A stretch of DNA of 20,961 bases from CAYFJO01 sp964343305 (lineage in GTDB: Bacteria > Planctomycetota > Planctomycetia > Pirellulales > Pirellulaceae). Position 1 is the first letter of the stretch. Each line of letters begins with the position of its first letter. The translations under genes were made by a program, and so were the position numbers. Below are positions 15,819 through 20,961 of this stretch, piece after piece. The notes beneath the pieces are model-generated. The model made no database searches. It saw only the letters and a list, made by a program, of their open reading frames with translations, and was not told the DNA's origin. The stretch covers positions 1 to 20,961 of the forward strand of contig CAYFJO010000175.1 of the NCBI GenBank assembly GCA_964343305.1, in the 5' to 3' direction.

Positions 15819-18800
15819 TCAAACGCTGTGACGCACACCCGTGCCGAGCGAGCGATTCATCAGCTCCGGGGTGTCGATATCAGAGAGACCGAGAACATGG
15901 CCAAGTTCATGTAGCATGGCGGTCAACAGATCCATGTGCCCCGACGCCGCGCTGTCGCCCGTCGCTCGCAATCCGTCCGCCCCGAGTGCAAATTCCTCGT
16001 TCGCTTCTGGCGTGGGATCGACGAACCAGCCGAAGCCAGCAGCGTTCGCGTCGACGTAGATCGCCGTTCCCGATGTGCGGGCCAATTGGTTGGGCGGCAA
16101 GTTGCGAATTTCGACATTGACTTGCTGGAGTGCGGCAATTTCATTGGCGCTCAGTCCGGTGGTGATCCAAGCGTCTTTGGCGGCGGCAAGGATGGGAGTG
16201 AGTTCGTCGGCATTCAGATCGCTTGCCCAACGTCCGGCAAGCGGCACGTCGGAACTAGCCCCGAAACGCGTGCGCCGGTCGATCGTCGCGCCGTCCCAGC
16301 GGTCGTTGCCGTTGGCGTCTTGGTAAAATACGCCGTCGCGGGAGACGGCGAGGTCGTCGATCCCATCACCGTTCCAATCGCCGATGAGCGGCTTGTCATT
16401 GCGTGCTCCAAATCGAACGACCCTTGCCCGGTCGGTTGCGTCCCACTGGCCATTGCCATTGATGTCACGGAGAAACTGGGCGGAAGATGGCCGATAGAAA
16501 CCAACGTCGTCACGTCCATCGCCGTTCCAATCACCAGCGATGGGAATGTCGCCGGGCGTTCCCATCACAATGACTCGATCGACCGTCCGGCCATCCCAAC
16601 GGCCGTTGCCATTGGTATCCAACAAGAATGCTTGGCTCGACCTTCGATAGACGCCGACGTCGTCGACTCCGTCGCCATTGAAATCTCCGACCACCGGCAG
16701 ATCATGGCGTGAACCGAACATGACGACGCGATCGACCGTCGGACCGTCCCACTTGCCGTTGCCGTTCTGATCGAGAATAAACTTACCGTTGCGGAACACG
16801 CCGATGTCATCGTCGCCGTCGCCATCCCAATCGCCCGTGATGGGAAGATCTCCAGTGCCACCGAATCGATCCACGGCGTCGGCCTCGCGACCGTCCCACT
16901 TATTGTTGCCGTTGACGTCTCGCAGGAAGACGCTCGGGGACGGACGATAGACTCCAAGTTCATCGCGCGCCGCGCCAGCGGCAAGCAGCGATTGATAAAC
17001 GGGAGGCGCGATGGGCGCGGTTCTCAGGGATGTGATTGCCGACACAAGGATCGTTGGGTCATCGACCTCGACCACTTTGATGGAGTCGGCAGCAACCGTG
17101 TATAGCTTGTCATCGATGTAGCCGCTGCGGCGCACTTGAGTGTCGTGCGTAATCTCGCTGAGCAGTTCGATCGCGCCCGATCCGTCATTTGAGTTAACGT
17201 TGACGGAAAACACCAGCATCTTGTTTTCGTTGACAACCTGGCGGCTCTCCTTGAAGCCATCTTCATCCCGGTCGATTCTTTGCACGGTTCGGCGGCTGGA
17301 TGGCACAGCCAAAAGATTGTGTTCGCCAAAGTAACCAAACGCATGATGGTCGTACGTGGCGATGGATGTGGTGAAAATCTCGGAGGTGTGGCGATCGACC
17401 AATCGTGGTCGGTTCATGTTGCTGATGTCGAACAGCGAAACCATCATCGGACCCCGTCCAAGCGGTCCGTCTCGCCCAACGCCTAAGATGTGATCCGCAT
17501 CGATCAATTGCATGTAGGTCGTCACACCCGGCAACGTCAGATGGCCCAATACCGACGGCTGCATGGGGTCGGCCAGATCGACGACATACAGCGGGTCGAT
17601 CCGCCGGGCAGCGAAAACAAACGCCCGGTCTCCCAAGTATCGCACGGATCGCAATGGTTGATTCGTCGCAAAGTTCTTCAGGCTGCCAACGATCTCCAGC
17701 ACGCCGCCGTCCTCACGCAGCACGAAGATGGCGTTGGAATCACGCGAATTGCCGCTCAACTGAACTTGGCCGCGAATTCGTGTTGCGATGCGCAGGTTGC
17801 CATCGTGCTCGTCGGCCGAAAACTGATTGAGCATCTGACCGGGAACTTGGCCGGTAGCCGCCAACCTCACCGCGCCCTCCGCTGCATCCAACCCAAACTT
17901 GGTAATCCTTGTGACGTTGTAAACCTCTCCGGTTGCGTGACCAAAATACCAGGGATCGTTTTGGAAGACGTACAAACTGTCCGCCGTCGCATACACCTCG
18001 TGGACGCTCGTCGCGTATAAGCCGGCACCCGAACGAACCGTCGCTTGATCGGCCTTCGAGTCGACTGCAACGACCGTAATGAGATCATCTGCCCGGTCAA
18101 TTTGCGGTTTGAACAACTCTGTGACGGGCAACAATTCGCCGCTTGCCACCAAATTGTCCTCGCCATCCACCGTTGAATATTGTGGCAACACAGAGCGGAT
18201 CAACGCATCCACGTCCGCCGTGATTCTGCCCAAGTATTCGTCTCGGGTTTCGTACCGTTTGTTGACCGGCGGCACGGCGATACCAATATCAAGCATCGCC
18301 GAGGATTCCAAAATCAATGGCGATTCAATTGGCCCCAAATCGATCGGGTCTTCGGCGTCAAGCAACAACGGGCGTGGTGCGATCGCGTTGTATTTGCGCA
18401 AGACCAGGTACACCACACCATCGATGGATCGAGAATCAGAATAGTTACCGTCGATTTCCGTTCGTTCGACAATTTGAGGATTGCTGCGATCGGACACGTC
18501 GTAAACAGTGACAATCGTCTTGGGCGAAACTGTCGTTGGTCCCCAATAGGGGCATGCGGTTGTGAGTGATGCGGTGAAGCTCTGGGTTAAGGCGACCCTA
18601 CAATCGAGACGTTGGGCAGCACGCGAAATCACCGTCAACCGATCATCGTGCAAGTATTCAACAATCGGCTGGCCCATCAGGTCCAATCTCGAAACAACCG
18701 ATAAGTCTTCGGCCGGCCAGGCCTTGGCAATTACAAGCTGGTCATCGGTCAACACGTACAGATAGTCATCATCGACCTCGATGATGTCACCTTCGTCCAC

Positions 18801-20961
18801 TCCGTCGACTTGGACGTTGGTTTCCGAGTGACTTCGAGTATTTACAGCAGTCGAGGCGATGCTTGCATCGGCAACTTCGAACCAAGGCCAATAGTTGTAC
18901 CGGCGGCCAAAGAGATGTTCGTATTGTTCCAGCGCCCGGTTGATGAGGAATTGTGCGAATTCGTCCCGTGAACTGAACGCTTCAAAGGGAGTCGCGGCGG
19001 ACGTGCCGATCGAAATCTCGACGTCCGCTTTCAAACGACCATCAATCGTGTATGTCAGAGTGTCCGTGCCCACAAAGCTGGTCGCTGGTGAGTACAAAAT
19101 GGATTCGCCATCGCCCGAGATGCGAACGGCGGCCCCTCGATTTGATCGCGAGACGTGAGTGATTTGCCGCTGGCCGGTGTATTCCGCGCTGAATAGGTCA
19201 TTCAGCTTGACCTTCAGTTCGTTGTCACGGCTCCCGGATTCGACATAGAATCGATCGTCGCGCACACGCCGAATCACCCGGACTTGGACACTTGTTTCGA
19301 GCGCCCCATCCACCGTGTACGTGAAGCGATCGGTGCCGTGAAAGTCTGGAGCGGGTGTGTAAAAGACAGACTTTCCATCTTCCGCGATGCTCACATGGCC
19401 GCCGTGTTCTGTGGAGCCAACCGCCGTGATCATTCGCGGACCTTGATAGACGCCACAACGATAGTGCCGCGACGCAAACAAGTCATTCTCCAAGACGTGG
19501 AACTGAGTTGGACCTGCATTTTGCTCGGACGCGACCGAATCAGGAATGACATATCCGTAGCGTGACCGAACCTCAATATTTCCTTCGTAAGACCCGTCGA
19601 GAGTGTACGTGAAGCGATCCGCCAATTCGTCACCCGGCGCGAAGTTCAACGACCGGCCGTCTTCTGAAATCGTCACCGTACCGCCGTTTGACGTCTGGCC
19701 AACGCCCGTGATGATCGATCCACCACGGCCGAGCGCGGGTGACACATGTTTGGGATCAAAAACGTCCAGCGAGTAACTTCCGATATTGGGGTCGAAGCAA
19801 AGCCCGAAATGATGGTCTTCCGCTCGAGGTCTCACATCCAATGTGACAGTTGCCGACAGGGTGCCGTCGACCGTGTACGTGAACTCGTCACGACCGATGT
19901 ACCCGGTCGGTGGTGTATACTCGACGGACATTCCGTCATTGGCCAATTGCGCGCTGCCGCCCGCCGTGGTTGTGCTGTCAAGCGTGATGATGCGATCACC
20001 GGTGTAGCCGTCGCCCTTAAAGTCATTTTGCGACACCGGCAACGTGTTAGTGGTGTCCTGCACGACTTTGAAACGGTCGCGCCGCACGGGGCTCTCGACG
20101 TTCACGCGAACGGTTCCGACATACTGCCCGTCGGCTGTGTAGGTAAACGAATCCCTTCCGACGTAATCGGCTGGCGGCGTATACCAAACAGATTGACCAT
20201 CCTCGAAAATAGCGATTTGTGCCCCGGCGTTTGACGCGCTAACCGACGTAATGCGATCCACGAGTTGCTTTCGCGGAGTTGGCAGCGACCAGGGCGGTCC
20301 GACGCGCGGATACTTTGGCAAGGCATCGTTATACGTAAGGTTGAATTGGACGGGACTATTGTTGGCTTCAATCGTAAAGAAATCATCGGTCACAGGGTCG
20401 TTCACGCGCAGGGAGACACGCTGCTCGAAAAGCGAATTCACCTGATAAATAAAACTGTCGAAGCCAGTGTGACCAGCAGGTGGCGTGTAAAACACCGATT
20501 GACCGTCGTCCGCGATCCGCACGATGCCACCGTGCTGCGTCTCGCTGACCGCTGTAATCGTCCGTGGCCCAATGTCTGTCGAGTCGTTTCGTAAAACGTC
20601 GAGTTCGTTGTCTGCCGTGTCCTTCACAAGTAGGCTGAATCCATCCCGCCGCAACGGATTGACAACACCGACTTCAACGATTGCCTGATATCGGTCGTCG
20701 ACGATGTATGTAAAAAAGTCATTCTGCCAACCATCGCCGATGCGATCCGCGTGGGTATACATCACGGATTGGCCATCATCCGCGATGACGATGTCCGATC
20801 CTTTTGTTGACGCGCTAACGACAGTGATGCGACGCGGCCCTGCGTAGCCTTCCCAAAACGGGTCGTTGCTGAGCAAATCCAGTTGTCGCGCGTCGTGTTG
20901 CGGGACGAACTGATACTCGTCCGGCCTTAACGGTGATCGGATGGCAATCGTCACCGTGGCA
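15819..20961 (-). CDS. Giant multidomain exported protein, C-terminal part (5' partial)
   Basis: At least 1,713 residues; the frame is open through the window edge, and the GTG at 20954 is an internal Val of a repeat. Residue numbers count from that Val. Residues 6-650 hold seven Ig/cadherin-like repeats (ITxVS...GGxVxIxxDGxSVxYTP...DxFTYTVDG). Residues about 660-1315 are a beta-propeller of the Beta_propel (PF09826) type, opening with the hallmark SETNVQVDGVDEGDIIEVDD (710-729). Residues 1333-1576 are five FG-GAP/VCBS-like repeats. Residues 1578-1711 are a tail domain with HELGHVLGLSD (1682-1692), a zinc-protease-like HExxHxxGxxD motif. The whole suggests a secreted or cell-surface protein for adhesion, ion-stabilised structure or degradation. 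No signal peptide can be seen because the N-terminus is outside. The actual function is unknown. Confidence 0.95.
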   Translation of the reverse strand, partial: ATVTIAIRSPLRPDEYQFVPQHDARQLDLLSNDPFWEGYAGPRRITVVSASTKGSDIVIADDGQSVMYTHADRIGDGWQNDFFTYIVDDRYQAIVEVGVVNPLRRDGFSLLVKDTADNELDVLRNDSTDIGPRTITAVSETQHGGIVRIADDGQSVFYTPPAGHTGFDSFIYQVNSLFEQRVSLRVNDPVTDDFFTIEANNSPVQFNLTYNDALPKYPRVGPPWSLPTPRKQLVDRITSVSASNAGAQIAIFEDGQSVWYTPPADYVGRDSFTYTADGQYVGTVRVNVESPVRRDRFKVVQDTTNTLPVSQNDFKGDGYTGDRIITLDSTTTAGGSAQLANDGMSVEYTPPTGYIGRDEFTYTVDGTLSATVTLDVRPRAEDHHFGLCFDPNIGSYSLDVFDPKHVSPALGRGGSIITGVGQTSNGGTVTISEDGRSLNFAPGDELADRFTYTLDGSYEGNIEVRSRYGYVIPDSVASEQNAGPTQFHVLENDLFASRHYRCGVYQGPRMITAVGSTEHGGHVSIAEDGKSVFYTPAPDFHGTDRFTYTVDGALETSVQVRVIRRVRDDRFYVESGSRDNELKVKLNDLFSAEYTGQRQITHVSRSNRGAAVRISGDGESILYSPATSFVGTDTLTYTIDGRLKADVEISIGTSAATPFEAFSSRDEFAQFLINRALEQYEHLFGRRYNYWPWFEVADASIASTAVNTRSHSETNVQVDGVDEGDIIEVDDDYLYVLTDDQLVIAKAWPAEDLSVVSRLDLMGQPIVEYLHDDRLTVISRAAQRLDCRVALTQSFTASLTTACPYWGPTTVSPKTIVTVYDVSDRSNPQIVERTEIDGNYSDSRSIDGVVYLVLRKYNAIAPRPLLLDAEDPIDLGPIESPLILESSAMLDIGIAVPPVNKRYETRDEYLGRITADVDALIRSVLPQYSTVDGEDNLVASGELLPVTELFKPQIDRADDLITVVAVDSKADQATVRSGAGLYATSVHEVYATADSLYVFQNDPWYFGHATGEVYNVTRITKFGLDAAEGAVRLAATGQVPGQMLNQFSADEHDGNLRIATRIRGQVQLSGNSRDSNAIFVLREDGGVLEIVGSLKNFATNQPLRSVRYLGDRAFVFAARRIDPLYVVDLADPMQPSVLGHLTLPGVTTYMQLIDADHILGVGRDGPLGRGPMMVSLFDISNMNRPRLVDRHTSEIFTTSIATYDHHAFGYFGEHNLLAVPSSRRTVQRIDRDEDGFKESRQVVNENKMLVFSVNVNSNDGSGAIELLSEITHDTQVRRSGYIDDKLYTVAADSIKVVEVDDPTILVSAITSLRTAPIAPPVYQSLLAAGAARDELGVYRPSPSVFLRDVNGNNKWDGREADAVDRFGGTGDLPITGDWDGDGDDDIGVFRNGKFILDQNGNGKWDGPTVDRVVMFGSRHDLPVVGDFNGDGVDDVGVYRRSSQAFLLDTNGNGRWDGRTVDRVIVMGTPGDIPIAGDWNGDGRDDVGFYRPSSAQFLRDINGNGQWDATDRARVVRFGARNDKPLIGDWNGDGIDDLAVSRDGVFYQDANGNDRWDGATIDRRTRFGASSDVPLAGRWASDLNADELTPILAAAKDAWITTGLSANEIAALQQVNVEIRNLPPNQLARTSGTAIYVDANAAGFGWFVDPTPEANEEFALGADGLRATGDSAASGHMDLLTAMLHELGHVLGLSDIDTPELMNRSLGTGVRHSV
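15822..16223 (-). other. Zinc-protease-like C-terminal domain of the giant protein
   Basis: Codes for residues 1578-1711. After a helical start (LTPILAAAKDAWITTGLSANEIAAL) come YVDANAAGFGWFVDPTP and DLLTAMLHELGHVLGLSD. His1682, His1686 and Asp1692 fit the metzincin-like pattern HExxHxxGxxH/D with Glu1683 as catalytic base. ELMNRSLGTGVRHS could supply a Met-turn. I know this module as a frequent C-terminal piece of very large planctomycete proteins. Whether it cuts peptides is not known to me. Confidence 0.7.
16227..16958 (-). repeat. Five tandem FG-GAP/VCBS-like repeats, about 150 bases each
   Basis: Codes for residues 1333-1576 of the giant protein. Each unit of about 50 residues has a GVY/GVF-R start, a D-x-NGN-xx-WDG loop (for example DTNGNGRWDG) and a GDWNGDGxDD loop. 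The Asp/Asn/Gly loops look like calcium sites. All five units keep the first loop, but the last lacks the second and reads AGRW instead. DNA similarity between units is visible, for example recurring ccgtcccaacggtcgttgcc-like strings. Confidence 0.85.
17010..18977 (-). other. Beta-propeller domain of the giant protein
   Basis: Codes for residues about 660-1315. The opening block with NVQVDGVDEGDIIEVDDDYLYVL matches the Beta_propel family, described as secreted and distantly WD40-like. Blade-like repeats follow: DRLTVISRA, TIVTVYDVSDRSNPQIVERTEI, DSLYVFQND, RAFVFAARRIDPLYVVDLAD and DKLYTVAADSIKVVEVDDP. Two cysteines at 785 and 801 could form a disulfide outside the cell. Confidence 0.75.
19005..20939 (-). 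repeat. Seven tandem Ig/cadherin-like repeats
   Basis: Codes for residues 6-650 in units of about 85-105 residues starting near 6, 99, 185, 287, 375, 465 and 561. The shared core is (R/D)xITxVSxTxxGGxVxIxxDGxSVxYTPxxxYxGxDxFTYTVDG. The repeats are well diverged at the DNA level, so the array is old. The fifth is the least typical, with part of the YTP/GxD block shortened. More repeats probably lie beyond the right edge. Confidence 0.85.

Noticed and set aside
17490..18020. Plus-strand frame of 176 codons opposite the propeller region
   Set aside because: It is antisense to a clear Beta_propel domain and has no supporting motif or ribosome binding site.
16227..20939. CRISPR-like or mobile repeat arrays
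   Set aside because: The periodicity is in frame, the units diverge at the DNA level, and they encode recognisable protein repeats.

Overview
The window looks like chromosomal DNA of a planctomycete, most likely of the Pirellulales/Rhodopirellula type. This is inferred from recognised protein families, not from a database search. The pointers are a giant secreted protein ending in the HELGH domain common in this phylum, an ABC-2 permease fused to a CPBP protease, and a short CGRRF/AVWF protein of a type I associate with planctomycetes. Moderately high GC, modest Shine-Dalgarno sequences and tight gene packing also fit. I see no tRNA, rRNA, insertion sequence, integrase, phage gene or CRISPR array.

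Layout. (1) 1-3375, plus strand: the 3' part of an ABC-2-like membrane protein, overlapping by an ATGA junction a membrane-anchored TPR-like protein of unknown function. (2) 3421-4833, minus: an AAA+ ATPase, converging on the first pair across a 45-base gap that holds a degenerate inverted repeat. (3) 5074-9342, plus: an operon-like run of a NatA-type ABC ATPase, an ABC-2 permease/CPBP protease fusion and an amidohydrolase resembling aminofutalosine or SAH deaminases. A possible extended -10 promoter lies upstream. (4) 9317-9580, minus: a small hypothetical protein overlapping the amidohydrolase tail to tail. (5) 9895-11814, minus: htpG (Hsp90), with a nested hairpin in its leader. (6) 12001-13053, plus: a HEAT-repeat protein, possibly exported, divergent from htpG. 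(7) 13148-15815, plus: a saccharopine dehydrogenase-like enzyme overlapping by 8 bases an ALDH7-type alpha-aminoadipic semialdehyde dehydrogenase. Together they form the lower two steps of the saccharopine route of lysine breakdown. (8) 15819-20961, minus: the C-terminal 1,714 or so residues of a giant exported protein, truncated by the window edge.

How the parts relate. The NatA and permease-CPBP genes should form one exporter, with an intramembrane protease built into the membrane subunit. The permease/TPR pair at the left looks like a second, uncharacterised membrane assembly. The lysine enzymes act in sequence, but the lysine-ketoglutarate reductase that would start the pathway is not in view. 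The giant protein combines at least seven Ig/cadherin-like repeats, a Beta_propel-type propeller, five FG-GAP/VCBS-like Asp/Asn-rich repeats and a putative zinc protease-like tail (HExxHxxGxxD). It is the most unusual object here. I did not find evidence for a defence system or other clearly new multi-gene system. The best candidates for new biology are the giant protein's C-terminal module, the permease-CPBP fusion and the left-hand permease/TPR pair.
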